A stretch of DNA of 64,000 nucleotides from Nocardioidaceae bacterium. GTDB taxonomy: Bacteria; Actinomycetota; Actinomycetes; Propionibacteriales; Nocardioidaceae. Made by a program: the position numbers and the translations under genes. The notes under the pieces are model-generated. The model did no database searches, was not told where the DNA came from, and saw only the letters and a list, made by a program, of their open reading frames with translations. The DNA is taken from NCBI GenBank assembly GCA_018672315.1, contig CP076053.1, positions 917,827 through 981,826 on the forward strand, read 5' to 3'. Shown one piece after another: positions 35,917-45,071 of this stretch (its first letter is position 1; each line of letters opens with the position of its first letter).

Positions 35917-38271
35917 TCACGCGTCGGGCTCAGCGGGCTCCTCGAGCGACACCGTGATCGGGAAGCCCGGGTAGGGACTGCCAGACCTCGCCCCGCGAGC
36001 CGGCGGCCAGATGGCGAGCTCGGCGCGCTGGGACGTCGGGTCGATCCGGACGACGCCGTAGCCCCGACGCTGGAATCGCTGCTGCCCGTAGGCGCCGGCC
36101 AGGCCCGGGAAGGCCTGCGCGTACTCCCGGCGGGTGATGACGGGTTGGACGACCGCGAGGACCCGGACGCGGTTGCCGAAGGCGTCGGTCCAGGGCCCGG
36201 TGACGTCGTCCTGGTCGCCACGCGGCTCGAACCAGCGCTGGAACGTGGTGGCGACCGCGGGTGCCGCGAACTGGTAGGGCCCTCCCGCAGGGTGCTGGTG
36301 ACGAAGCACCGCGCCGCTGTGCTGGTCCCCGGCGACCATGAGCACCCGGCGACCCGCGAGCGAGTCGATGACGCGGTCTCGCGCGGGCTTGGGCCAGCCG
36401 TTGGCGTCCTGGTCGGGCACCGGCTCGGAGAACGCGTCGGTGTTCAGGGCGACGAAGCTGGTCTGGCTGAGCACCACCTTCGGCCGCCCCGAGTCATCGG
36501 CTGCCCACCGCGCGAGCATCTGCTCCTGGTCGGCACCGAGCTGCGGCAGCTCGACCTCGGGTCGCGGGTCGCGCGGGCTCGCCTTGAACTTGCGGTCCTC
36601 GAGCAGCGCGAAGTCGACTCCGCCGTAGGTGAAGGTCGTGTAGTACGTCCGCAGCCCGTCCCCGACGGTGCGTCGTCGGTACGGCACCGGGTTGTGCCCG
36701 CACTGCATGGTCTGGAGCCGATTCACCCACGACGTGCTGCGGATGTAGCCGCCGTCCGCGTGGTCCTCGACGCGTACGCCCCCGGCTCCCCACAGATTGG
36801 GCTGGTAGACGTCGTGGTCATCGACCAGGACGACCGTGGGCGTGCGTCGTGTGACGTCGCGAAAGGCCCAGCACCACAGCAGGTAGCGACCCAGGATGTC
36901 GAAGAGCTGCCCGTCCTCACGCTGGTAGCGGGTCGGTGAGCTCTCGTAGTACTGGTCGCCGTGGGCGACGACCAGGTCCGGTCGCAGCAGCACGAGCGGG
37001 TCCGCCACGTCGTCGAACGGGAACCACACGTTGCGCCGCGAGTAGAGACCGAGGAACTGCTCGCCGGGACGGGTGGGAGCACCACTGCTGGGGCCGTCGA
37101 CGGGGCGGTGCGTCGCCTTGGCGCACGACATGCTGCCGATCACCACGTCGCGGCCGACGGGCTCGGCGGGCACCACCCCGTACAGCGGCCTCGCGGGGTA
37201 GGAGCTCAACCGCAGCCGGAAGATCGAATCCGCGCTGCTGCCCCACCCCGGCACGTCGAAGCGAGCGATGAACGCCGGGAGCACCGGGCTCGTGGCGACC
37301 TTCTGCCACGTGTCGCCGACCTTGCGCTCCAGCGTGACGACGCCCGAGCGTGACGGATCGACCGGCATCAGCTGAGCGGTCATGCGCAGCCTGCCGCCCA
37401 CGCAGGTGAACAGGGTGCTCACGAGAGGTCCGAGCCTGCGGCGGGCGTCGACGTCGACGCCGGGGCCCTGCGCCCTGAAGTCCTCGAACCAGTGCCGCGC
37501 CCCTGAGCGCGACCGGTCGGAGGAGACGAGCGCGACGCCGCCGAGCACGCGGCGCCTCGGCACCACCGTCCGCAGGACGCTCAGCACCCTGTCGCGCCGT
37601 ACGTCCCGGGCCGTCACCACCAGCCGGCGACGTCCGCCGCCGGCCCGGCGTATGCGCACCAGGAGCTCGACGTCCTCCGCACGGGATCGGCGGTGGCGCA
37701 CCCGACGGTTCCCGGTCGCAAGCACCTCGTACGCGAACTGAGCCCGCTCGTCGGTGTGGTCGCGCAGGCGCACCCGGCCGTCCGACTCGTAGGTGGCCAT
37801 GAGGCCGCCGCCGACGCCGGACGCGCTGCCGAGCACGGCACGTGCCCGGGTGTCCTCACCGCGGACGCCGGTGCCGAGGACGATGCCGGAGAACCCGGCA
37901 CCCGTGCGCGCCGTCCCCGTGCGCACACGCAGCACGGCGGGGCCGCCGGTCAGCTCCGCGCTGAGGTTGCTCGCGATGCGTCCGCGACGGTCCGCCGCCG
38001 GCGCCACGTTCTCGATGCGGCCTCCGCGGGCCACCCAGTCACCCGGTCGGTTGGTCCACCAGTCCGGTCCCAGCCAGTGCTGCGTGACCGGGCCTCCGAC
38101 CGCGCCGGCCGCCGACGGAGCGAACGTCGCGGCGGCACCGCGTGCGTACACGGGTCGGGACGAGCCGTCGACGAGAGGCACGAAGGTCGTCAGACCCACT
38201 GCCGTCAGACCACGCACGACCGCGCGCCGCCCGAGAGGCAGCGAGGCGGCCGCTGCTCCACGCTCCGACAT
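35917..38271 (-). CDS. Tat-exported PhoD-family phosphatase, copy 2
   Basis: 784 residues, clearly paralogous to copy 1: signal GRRAVVRGLTAVGLTTFV near residue 14, the same extra N-terminal domain (VLGTGVRGEDTRARAVLG, TYESDGRVRLRD), then AHGDQYYESSP, LVDDHDVYQPNLWG and GDQHSGAVLRH. Typical PhoD is about 500-560 residues, so both copies carry roughly 250 extra. ATG start. Leads a two-gene unit; divergent from the amidohydrolase. Phosphate starvation control is likely for this family, but no clear Pho box was seen. Confidence 0.9.
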   Translation of the reverse strand: MSERGAAAASLPLGRRAVVRGLTAVGLTTFVPLVDGSSRPVYARGAAATFAPSAAGAVGGPVTQHWLGPDWWTNRPGDWVARGGRIENVAPAADRRGRIASNLSAELTGGPAVLRVRTGTARTGAGFSGIVLGTGVRGEDTRARAVLGSASGVGGGLMATYESDGRVRLRDHTDERAQFAYEVLATGNRRVRHRRSRAEDVELLVRIRRAGGGRRRLVVTARDVRRDRVLSVLRTVVPRRRVLGGVALVSSDRSRSGARHWFEDFRAQGPGVDVDARRRLGPLVSTLFTCVGGRLRMTAQLMPVDPSRSGVVTLERKVGDTWQKVATSPVLPAFIARFDVPGWGSSADSIFRLRLSSYPARPLYGVVPAEPVGRDVVIGSMSCAKATHRPVDGPSSGAPTRPGEQFLGLYSRRNVWFPFDDVADPLVLLRPDLVVAHGDQYYESSPTRYQREDGQLFDILGRYLLWCWAFRDVTRRTPTVVLVDDHDVYQPNLWGAGGVRVEDHADGGYIRSTSWVNRLQTMQCGHNPVPYRRRTVGDGLRTYYTTFTYGGVDFALLEDRKFKASPRDPRPEVELPQLGADQEQMLARWAADDSGRPKVVLSQTSFVALNTDAFSEPVPDQDANGWPKPARDRVIDSLAGRRVLMVAGDQHSGAVLRHQHPAGGPYQFAAPAVATTFQRWFEPRGDQDDVTGPWTDAFGNRVRVLAVVQPVITRREYAQAFPGLAGAYGQQRFQRRGYGVVRIDPTSQRAELAIWPPARGARSGSPYPGFPITVSLEEPAEPDA

Positions 38272-38433
38272 GTCACCTCACGCTCGACGGGCGGTCCGAG
38301 GACCTGATCGACGCCGGTACCGTACAGCAGCTCGCCACGTATGCGGCGTTCGTCCGCTATGTCGGAGCGTGGCTGCCGGGCCGATCGGTCGTGTCGGGCG
38401 GTTCCGGCAGCGCCGGCCGGGCAGGCTGGCGGG

Positions 38434-39552
38434 ATGCGGTTCCCAGCTCACGTGATCGACCCGCACATCCACCAGTGGGACCCCTTCACCACGCCCCGGG
38501 TGGTCTCGAAGGAGGCGCGGCTGCTGCGGCCGCTGCCCCGGGTGCCGCGCGCAGCGCGGTGGCTGCTGCCCCTCGCCGACCGCGAGTTCGCGGGAGACCC
38601 GCACCACCTGCTGCGCCCCTACCTGCCGGCCGACTACCTCTCCGACACCCGCGGAACAGGTCGCGGGGGCGACAGCGCCGGTGCGGTGCCGGTGGGGACG
38701 GTCGTGCACGTCGAGGCCTCCTGGGACGCGGCCGGACCCTTCGAGACCGTCGAGGAGACCCGCTGGGTCGCGAGTCTCCCGTGGGAGCGCGACGGGGCGC
38801 CCAGGCTCGGCGGCATCGTCGTCGCGGTCGACCCCCGCAGCGAGGAGGCGGGCGCGGTCCTCGACGCGCACCTCGATGCCTCTCCTCTCGTCCGCGGAGT
38901 GCGCTTCAAGACCACCCACCACCCCGACCCCGGCGTCCGTGACTTCACCGACACCGCCGGTCTGCTCGCGGACCCGACGCTGCGCGACGGCTTCGCTGCC
39001 GTCGCCGAGCGCGGCCTCTCCAGCGAGCTGTGGTGCTATGCCCACCAGCTGCCCGACGCGCTGCCGCTCGTCGACGCCTATCCCGAGACGACCTTCGTGC
39101 TGGACCACCACGGCACGCCGGCGGGCGTGCTCGGACCGGTCGGTGCCGGGACCGGACGCGACGCCCGACGGCGTCGCGGGCTGCTCGAGCGCTGGCGCGA
39201 CGCCGTCGCCGCCCTCGGCGCCCGCCCCAACGTCGTCGCGAAGCAGTCCGGGCTCGGCATGGGCGCGCTCGGCTCCCCGACCGGCGAGGTGGCTCGTCCC
39301 CGCACGGTCGGCTCCGCGGCGTACGATGCCCTGCTCGAGGCCGCCGCACCGCTGGTGCGGCACACGCACGACGTCTTCGGCTCCGACCGCACCATGTGGG
39401 CCTCGAACTTCCCGGTGGACAAGCCGCGGATGACGCTCCCCGCGACCGTACGGATCGTGCTCGACGCGCTCGGTGCGGACGCCGACCCCCAGGCGCTGCT
39501 GCACGATGTCGCGGTGCGCGTCTACCGCCTCGACACCGGTCCGCCCGACTGA
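38434..39552 (+). CDS. Amidohydrolase-2 family metal-dependent hydrolase
   Basis: 372-residue TIM-barrel hydrolase of the amidohydrolase-related (COG3618-like) group. The H-x-H motif is in VIDPHIHQWDPF, with ELWCYAHQLP and TTFVLDHHGTP as later metal or substrate-site strands and FGSDRTMWASNFPVD as the terminal aspartate region. Members open lactones or decarboxylate aromatic acids. About 40 residues (LADREFAGDPHHLLRPYL...) form an insertion near the start. The ATG is preceded by a GGCGGG run rather than a good ribosome-binding site. Substrate unknown. Divergent from phoD copy 2, 105 bases before korA. Confidence 0.82.
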   Translation: MRFPAHVIDPHIHQWDPFTTPRVVSKEARLLRPLPRVPRAARWLLPLADREFAGDPHHLLRPYLPADYLSDTRGTGRGGDSAGAVPVGTVVHVEASWDAAGPFETVEETRWVASLPWERDGAPRLGGIVVAVDPRSEEAGAVLDAHLDASPLVRGVRFKTTHHPDPGVRDFTDTAGLLADPTLRDGFAAVAERGLSSELWCYAHQLPDALPLVDAYPETTFVLDHHGTPAGVLGPVGAGTGRDARRRRGLLERWRDAVAALGARPNVVAKQSGLGMGALGSPTGEVARPRTVGSAAYDALLEAAAPLVRHTHDVFGSDRTMWASNFPVDKPRMTLPATVRIVLDALGADADPQALLHDVAVRVYRLDTGPPD

Positions 39553-39644
39553 GATGGGCGACAGGTCGCCGTGGCGTGTCACGTCTCACGCCGCCGGGGC
39601 CGTCCACGGGCTGAGCAGCCTGGGGTGACCCCCTCCGGCCGCAC

Positions 39645-39650
39645 TATCGT
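39645..39650 (+). promoter_or_regulatory. -10 hexamer of a leaderless promoter (korA)
   Basis: TATCGT seven bases before the GTG at 39658; no -35 box seen. Confidence 0.5.
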
Positions 39651-39657
39651 TGAGCAG

Positions 39658-41556
39658 GTGACGACGCAGGAGAAGACCGACCCCACGGCGGAGGTCCAGC
39701 AGCTCGACCGGGTCATCATCCGGTTCGCCGGCGACTCCGGCGACGGCATGCAGCTGACCGGCGACCGCTTCACCCAGGAGACCGCGAGCTTCGGCAACGA
39801 CCTGTCGACGCTGCCGAACTTCCCGGCCGAGATCCGCGCACCGCAGGGCACGATGGCGGGCGTCTCGAGCTTCCAGGTGCACTTCGCCGACCACGACATC
39901 CTCACCCCCGGCGACCGCCCCGACGTGCTCGTCGCGATGAACCCGGCGGCGCTCAAGGCCAACGTCGGCGACCTGCCGGCCGGCGGCACGCTCATCGTGG
40001 ACACCGCCGACTTCACCTCGCGCAACCTGACGAAGGCCGGGTACGAGCAGAACCCGCTCGAGGACGGCTCGCTGGCCGATTTCGCCGTCCACGAGGTCGA
40101 CCTGACCGGCATGACGGTGGGAGCGGTGAAGGAGTTCGGGCTGTCCCGCAAGGACGCCTCGCGGGCCAAGAACATGTTCGCGCTGGGCCTGCTGTCGTGG
40201 ATGTACGGCCGCCCCACCGAGGGCACCGAGGGCTTCCTCGAGCGCAAGTTCGCGGGCAAGCCCGACATCCGCGACGCCAACCTCACCGCGTTCCGCGCCG
40301 GCTGGGCGTTCGGTGAGACCACCGAGGCGTTCGCCGTGCGCTACGAGGTCAAGCCCGCCCAGATCGCCCCCGGCACCTACCGCAACGTCACCGGCAACAC
40401 AGCGCTGGCGTACGGGCTGGTCGCGGGGGCCGTACAGGCGGGCCTGCCGCTGTTCCTCGGCACCTACCCGATCACCCCGGCCTCCGACATCCTCCACGAG
40501 CTCAGCAAGCACAAGAGCCTGGGCGTCACGACGTTCCAGGCCGAGGACGAGATCGCCGGCGTCGGCGCCGCGCTCGGTGCGTCCTACGGCGGTGCGCTGG
40601 GCGTGACCTCCACCTCCGGCCCCGGTGTCGCCCTCAAGGCCGAGACCATCGGCCTCGCGGTGATGACCGAGCTGCCGCTGGTCATCGTCGACGTGCAGCG
40701 CGGCGGGCCCTCGACGGGTCTGCCCACCAAGACCGAGCAGGCCGACCTGCTGCAGGCGATGTTCGGCCGCAACGGCGAGTCGCCGCTGCCGGTGGTGGCG
40801 CCGAAGTCGCCGGCGGACTGCTTCGACGCCGCGATCGAGGCCTGCCGCCTCGCGATCACCTACCGCACGCCGGTGATGCTGCTCTCCGACGGATACCTCG
40901 CCAACGGCTCGGAGCCGTGGTCGCTGCCCGACGCCGAGGACCTGCCCGTCATCGACCCGGCGTACGCGACCGAGCCGAACCACGAGAAGACCGTCAAGGG
41001 CGAGACGGTGCCGGACTTCTGGCCCTACCTGCGCGACCCCGAGACGTTGGCCCGGCCGCTCGCGGTGCCGGGCACCGCGGGTCTCGAGCACCGCATCGGC
41101 GGCCTGGAGAAGGGCGAGGGCCACGGCAACATCTCCTACGACCCGGCCAACCACGAGCTGATGGTGCGTACGCGTGCCGCCAAGGTCGCCGGCATCGCCA
41201 AGGGTCTGCCGCCGCTGGAGGTCGACGACCCCTCGGGCGAGGCACGCACGCTGGTGATCGGCTGGGGCTCGACGTACGGCCCGATCGGTGCCGCCGTACG
41301 CCGGGTGCGACGCCGTGGCCACCACGTGGCCCAAGTGCACCTGCGCCACGTCAACCCGTTCCCCGCCGACCTCGGCGACATCCTGCGCCGCTACGACACC
41401 GTGCTCGTGCCCGAGATGAACCTCGGTCAGCTGCGCATGCTGCTGCGCGCGGAGTACCTCGTCGACGCCATCGGCTTCAACCAGGTCAACGGCATGCCGA
41501 TCAAGGCCGCCGACCTCGAGACCGCGATCCTCGACCTCCTGAAGGACGCCTCATGA
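39658..41556 (+). CDS. korA: 2-oxoglutarate:ferredoxin oxidoreductase, fused gamma-alpha subunit
   Basis: 632 residues. The N-terminal gamma domain (about 15-200; VIIRFAGDSGDGMQLTGDRF) is fused to the alpha domain (about 210-560; FLGTYPITPASDILHEL, QAEDEIAGVGAALGASYGG, VQRGGPSTGLPTKTEQADL), with a C-terminal transketolase-like part (VIGWGSTYGPIGAAV). With KorB it oxidises 2-oxoglutarate to succinyl-CoA and reduces ferredoxin, as an alternative to the NAD-linked complex in the citric acid cycle. Oxygen-tolerant versions are known in Mycobacterium. The start is set by TATCGT seven bases upstream. ATGA overlap to korB. Confidence 0.96.
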   Translation: MTTQEKTDPTAEVQQLDRVIIRFAGDSGDGMQLTGDRFTQETASFGNDLSTLPNFPAEIRAPQGTMAGVSSFQVHFADHDILTPGDRPDVLVAMNPAALKANVGDLPAGGTLIVDTADFTSRNLTKAGYEQNPLEDGSLADFAVHEVDLTGMTVGAVKEFGLSRKDASRAKNMFALGLLSWMYGRPTEGTEGFLERKFAGKPDIRDANLTAFRAGWAFGETTEAFAVRYEVKPAQIAPGTYRNVTGNTALAYGLVAGAVQAGLPLFLGTYPITPASDILHELSKHKSLGVTTFQAEDEIAGVGAALGASYGGALGVTSTSGPGVALKAETIGLAVMTELPLVIVDVQRGGPSTGLPTKTEQADLLQAMFGRNGESPLPVVAPKSPADCFDAAIEACRLAITYRTPVMLLSDGYLANGSEPWSLPDAEDLPVIDPAYATEPNHEKTVKGETVPDFWPYLRDPETLARPLAVPGTAGLEHRIGGLEKGEGHGNISYDPANHELMVRTRAAKVAGIAKGLPPLEVDDPSGEARTLVIGWGSTYGPIGAAVRRVRRRGHHVAQVHLRHVNPFPADLGDILRRYDTVLVPEMNLGQLRMLLRAEYLVDAIGFNQVNGMPIKAADLETAILDLLKDAS

Positions 41557-42665
41557 CCATCGACATCGGACTGCCCACCGTCGGCCCCTCCGGCACCGCC
41601 GGGGTGCCGGCCCGCGCCGAGGAGCAGGTGCTCACCGGCAAGGACTTCACCTCCGACCAGGAGGTGCGCTGGTGCCCCGGGTGCGGCGACTACGCCGTGC
41701 TGAAGGCCGTGCAGGGCTTCCTGCCCGACCTGGGTCTGCGCCGCGAGAACATCGTGTTCGTCTCGGGCATCGGCTGCTCGAGCCGCTTCCCGTACTACCT
41801 CGACACGTACGGGATGCACTCCATCCACGGCCGCGCCCCCGCCATCGCGACCGGGCTCGCCACCGCGCGGGAGGACCTGTCGGTCTGGGTCGTCACCGGT
41901 GACGGCGACGCGCTGTCGATCGGCGGCAACCACCTGATCCACACGTTGCGCCGCAACGTGAACATGACGATCCTCCTGTTCAACAACCGCATCTACGGTC
42001 TGACCAAGGGGCAGTACTCCCCGACCTCGGAGCCCGGCAAGGTCACCAAGTCCACCCCGATGGGGTCGGTCGACCAGCCGTTCAACCCGGTCTCGCTCGC
42101 GCTGGGCGCGGAGGCGACCTTCGTGGCGCGTACGGTCGACTCGGACCGCAAGCACCTGACCTCGGTGCTCTCCGCCGCCGCCGCGCACCGCGGCACCTCG
42201 CTGGTCGAGATCTACCAGAACTGCCCGATCTTCAACGACAACGCCTTCGACGCGATCACCAACCGCGACACCAGGGCCGAGGCCGTCATCCCGCTCGAGC
42301 ACGGACAGCCGATCCGCTTCGGCACCCCCGGCGAGGACGGGGCCGGCCGGCTCGGCGTCCGCCGCACCGCCGACGGCGGGGTGGAGGTCGTCGAGGTGGC
42401 GGACGTCGGTGAGGACGCGCTGCTGGTGCACGACGCGCACGACGAGGACCCGACCACGGCGTACGCGCTCTCCCGCCTGACCGACGCCGGGGTGCTGCAC
42501 CGCAGCCCGATCGGCATCTTCCGCCAGGTCGAGCGGGGCACCTACGACGACCAGGCGCGCGAGCAGGTGCAGGTCGCCTCCGCCGGGACGGGACTGGACA
42601 GCGCCGAGCGCAAGCAGGCGCTCATGGGCCTGGTGCACGGCAGCGACACCTGGACGGTCGTCTGA
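41553..42665 (+). CDS. korB: 2-oxoglutarate:ferredoxin oxidoreductase, beta subunit
   Basis: 370 residues, thiamine-diphosphate subunit. RWCPGCGDYAVL and SGIGCSSRFPYYL bind the 4Fe-4S cluster and cofactor; GDGDALSIGGNHLIH with NNRIYGLTKGQ is the TPP-Mg motif. VEIYQNCPIFND carries a further conserved Cys. The last 80 residues are variable. Translation is coupled to korA by a four-base overlap. The gene is followed by a cluster of short repeats that probably ends the transcript. Confidence 0.96.
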   Translation: MTIDIGLPTVGPSGTAGVPARAEEQVLTGKDFTSDQEVRWCPGCGDYAVLKAVQGFLPDLGLRRENIVFVSGIGCSSRFPYYLDTYGMHSIHGRAPAIATGLATAREDLSVWVVTGDGDALSIGGNHLIHTLRRNVNMTILLFNNRIYGLTKGQYSPTSEPGKVTKSTPMGSVDQPFNPVSLALGAEATFVARTVDSDRKHLTSVLSAAAAHRGTSLVEIYQNCPIFNDNAFDAITNRDTRAEAVIPLEHGQPIRFGTPGEDGAGRLGVRRTADGGVEVVEVADVGEDALLVHDAHDEDPTTAYALSRLTDAGVLHRSPIGIFRQVERGTYDDQAREQVQVASAGTGLDSAERKQALMGLVHGSDTWTVV

Positions 42666-42727
42666 CCGCGAGAGGTCACTCCCCGCGAGAGGTCACTCCC
42701 CGCGAGAGGTCACTTCTCGCGAGAGGG
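42666..42727. repeat. Three 17-bp tandem repeats and a palindrome after korB
   Basis: CCGCGAGAGGTCACT occurs at 42666, 42683 and 42700, each 17 bases apart, followed by TCTCGCGAGA (42715-42724). CGCGAGA (42701-42707) can pair with TCTCGCG (42715-42721) around a seven-base loop. Likely terminator of korAB. Confidence 0.75.
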
Positions 42728-42835
42728 ATGGACCGCGGCGTCTGCTCATCCGGTGTTCACCTGGTGAAGGCGCGCAGGACACCGTCGCGGTCTGGGATGG
42801 CGGAGTCGTCAGTCTCCGTCCGGAAGGTCCGCCCC

Positions 42836-44995
42836 GTGTCCCCTCGTACGCTCCTCCCGCTCACCCCCATCGGTGCCCGAGCACCACGCCACGGCTCCCG
42901 CTCGCACATGACGTGCGAGTTCCGCTGCGGCAACGCCTGTGACAAGCCCGTCCCCAACACCTCCGACAACCTCGAGTTCCGCGACGTGGCGGCGGCGGCG
43001 CTGGCCCGCCGCTCGGTGTTGAAGGGTGCCGGGGCCGGCCTCGGCGTGCTGGCGGTCGCCGGGGTCAACGCAGCACCCGCCGCCGCCGCGCCGGGCTCGG
43101 GCGGTCCCGGCGGGAAGGGCAGGGGCAAGCCCGGCAAGGGCAGGAAGCCCCGCGGCCGGGGCGTCGCCACCGCGTCGTTCGCGGTCGTGCCGCCGAACAC
43201 CAACGACAAGGTCACGGTCCCGAAGGGCTACACCGCCGACGTGGTCATCTCCTGGGGCGACCCCGTGTTGCCCGACGCCCCCCGTTTCGACGTGGACGAC
43301 CAGTCGGGCGAGGCCGCTGCGAAGCAGTTCGGCTACAACAACGACTACGTCGGCGTCTTCCCCCTCGAGGACTCCCGGGGTCGTGGGGGCAGGGGCGGCA
43401 AGGGACGCAAGCGCCGCCGCGGCGGCAAGCCTGCGCGGACCGGCAACGACGCGCTCCTCGTGGTCAACCACGAGTACACCAACGACGTCATCATGTTCCC
43501 CGAGGGCCGCTACAGCACCGCGGAGATCGCCGAGATCACCAAGGCCAGCGTGGGCATGGCCGTCGTCGAGATGAAGCGGGCCGGTGACAGCGGCAGGTAC
43601 CGCACGCGCAACCACCGTGCCGCGCGCCTGAACCGCCGCATCACCGCCGACACCCCCTTCCGGGTCACCGGGCCTGCGGCGGGCGACCCGCGGCTGCGCA
43701 CGTCCGCGGACCCGTCGGGACGCCGCGTCCTCGGCACCTTCGCCAACTGCGCCGGCGGCATGACCCCGTGGGGCACGGTGCTCTCGGGCGAGGAGAACTT
43801 CAACGGCTACTTCGACGCCTCGGGCGAGCTCGACAGCCGGTACGCGGAGTCCTACGGCCGCTACGGCATCGACGGCAGCGGTCGCGGCTGGAGCGAGGTC
43901 GACGACCGGTTCGACCTCACCACGGAGCCGAACGAGCCGTTCCGGTTCGGGTGGGTCGTCGAGCTCGACCCGATGGACCCGACCTCGACACCGCGGAAGC
44001 ACTCGATGCTCGGTCGCTTCAAGCACGAGGGAGCCAATGTCACCGTCGCTCGCGACGGTCGCGTCGTGGCGTACATGGGCGACGACGAGCGCGGTGACTA
44101 CATCTACCGCTTCGTGTCCCGCGACCGCTTCGACTCCCGGCCCGGGAAGGCCGCACGCCGCCGCAACCTCACCCTGCTCAGCCACGGCACCCTCTCCGTC
44201 GCGCGCTTCGACGGCGACGGCACCGAGGACGGCGTGTACGACGGCGCCGGCGAGTGGCTTCCGCTGACCAGCGACACCACGTCCTTCGTGCCCGGCATGA
44301 GCGTCGCCGACGTCCTCATCGACACCCGGCTGGCAGCCGACACCGTCGGCCCGACCAAGATGGACCGTCCCGAGGACATCGAGCCCAGCCCGGTGAACGG
44401 GAGGGTCTACTGCGCCCTGACCAACAACTCCCAGCGCGGGTCCCGCTTCGAGGTCGACGAGGCGAACCCGTTGGCGACGAGCTCGGTGCGTGACGAGCTC
44501 GGCGCTCCGCTGCGGGAGACGACGGGCAACCGCAACGGGTACGTCCTGGAGATCACCCCGCGCCGCGGCGACGACACCGCCGACACCTTCACCTGGGACC
44601 TGATGCTCGTCTGTGGCGACCCGGGCGCCCAGGAGACCTACTTCGCCGGGTTCCCGAAGCAGCTCGTCAGCCCGATCTCCTGCCCCGACAACGTCGCCTT
44701 CGACGATGTCGGCAACCTGTGGGTCGCGACCGACGGCAACGTGCTCGGCTCGCACGACGGGCTGTTCCGCGTGCCGGTCGAGGGGCCGAAGCGGGGCCAC
44801 GTGGAGCAGTTCCTGACGGTGCCCACGGGCGCGGAGTGCTGCGGTCCTCTCATCACCGACAACGGAGCCGCGGTCTGGATCGCCGTCCAGCACCCCGGTG
44901 AGTCCGACGGTGCGACCTTCACGGCGCCGGCCTCGACCTGGCCCGGGACGACGGACTTCCCGCGCCCCTCGGTGGTCGTCACCCACCGTTCCTGA
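42836..44995 (+). CDS. PhoX-type Tat-exported phosphatase (DUF839)
   Basis: 719 residues. Near the N-terminus MTCEFRCGNACDKPVPNTSDN, the hallmark of actinobacterial PhoX-like proteins, then a Tat signal ARRSVLKGAGAGLGVLAVAG. The rest is a DUF839 beta-propeller: SWGDPVLPDAPRFD, LVVNHEYTN, GGMTPWGTVLSGEENFNGYF, MDRPEDIEPSPV and FLTVPTGAECCGPLI. Basic-Gly linkers (about residues 100-125 and 195-225) rich in Gly, Lys and Arg interrupt the domain. PhoX is a Ca/Fe phosphatase exported folded. The GTG is set by GGAAGG eight bases upstream. Single gene between two repeat clusters. Confidence 0.92.
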   Translation: MSPRTLLPLTPIGARAPRHGSRSHMTCEFRCGNACDKPVPNTSDNLEFRDVAAAALARRSVLKGAGAGLGVLAVAGVNAAPAAAAPGSGGPGGKGRGKPGKGRKPRGRGVATASFAVVPPNTNDKVTVPKGYTADVVISWGDPVLPDAPRFDVDDQSGEAAAKQFGYNNDYVGVFPLEDSRGRGGRGGKGRKRRRGGKPARTGNDALLVVNHEYTNDVIMFPEGRYSTAEIAEITKASVGMAVVEMKRAGDSGRYRTRNHRAARLNRRITADTPFRVTGPAAGDPRLRTSADPSGRRVLGTFANCAGGMTPWGTVLSGEENFNGYFDASGELDSRYAESYGRYGIDGSGRGWSEVDDRFDLTTEPNEPFRFGWVVELDPMDPTSTPRKHSMLGRFKHEGANVTVARDGRVVAYMGDDERGDYIYRFVSRDRFDSRPGKAARRRNLTLLSHGTLSVARFDGDGTEDGVYDGAGEWLPLTSDTTSFVPGMSVADVLIDTRLAADTVGPTKMDRPEDIEPSPVNGRVYCALTNNSQRGSRFEVDEANPLATSSVRDELGAPLRETTGNRNGYVLEITPRRGDDTADTFTWDLMLVCGDPGAQETYFAGFPKQLVSPISCPDNVAFDDVGNLWVATDGNVLGSHDGLFRVPVEGPKRGHVEQFLTVPTGAECCGPLITDNGAAVWIAVQHPGESDGATFTAPASTWPGTTDFPRPSVVVTHRS

Positions 44996-45000
44996 CCCGC

Positions 45001-45066
45001 CGAGAGGGCACAGAATCACGCCGTGAGCGTGATTTTGTGCCCTCTCGCCGTCATTTTGTGCCCTCT
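45001..45066. terminator. Bidirectional terminator with a 21-bp stem
   Basis: Arms at 45001-45021 and 45027-45047 pair over 21 positions (one becomes G-U in RNA) around a five-base loop; ATTTTGTGCCCTCT at 45053-45066 repeats the right arm. On the plus strand ATTTTGTG supplies some T. Lies between phoX and the convergent permease gene and can serve both. Confidence 0.85.
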
Positions 45067-45071
45067 GGGCG

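Noticed and set aside
35852-35920. Start of phoD copy 1 at 35920, overlapping the previous stop by four bases
   Set aside because: Would place the Tat motif after 43 residues; the start at 35851 gives both copies 784 residues and has a suitable hexamer upstream. Kept only as an alternative.
42666-42727. Repeat array that might be taken for a CRISPR
   Set aside because: Spacers are only two identical bases, units are 17 bases and there are three; no cas genes in the window. It fits a repeated hairpin.
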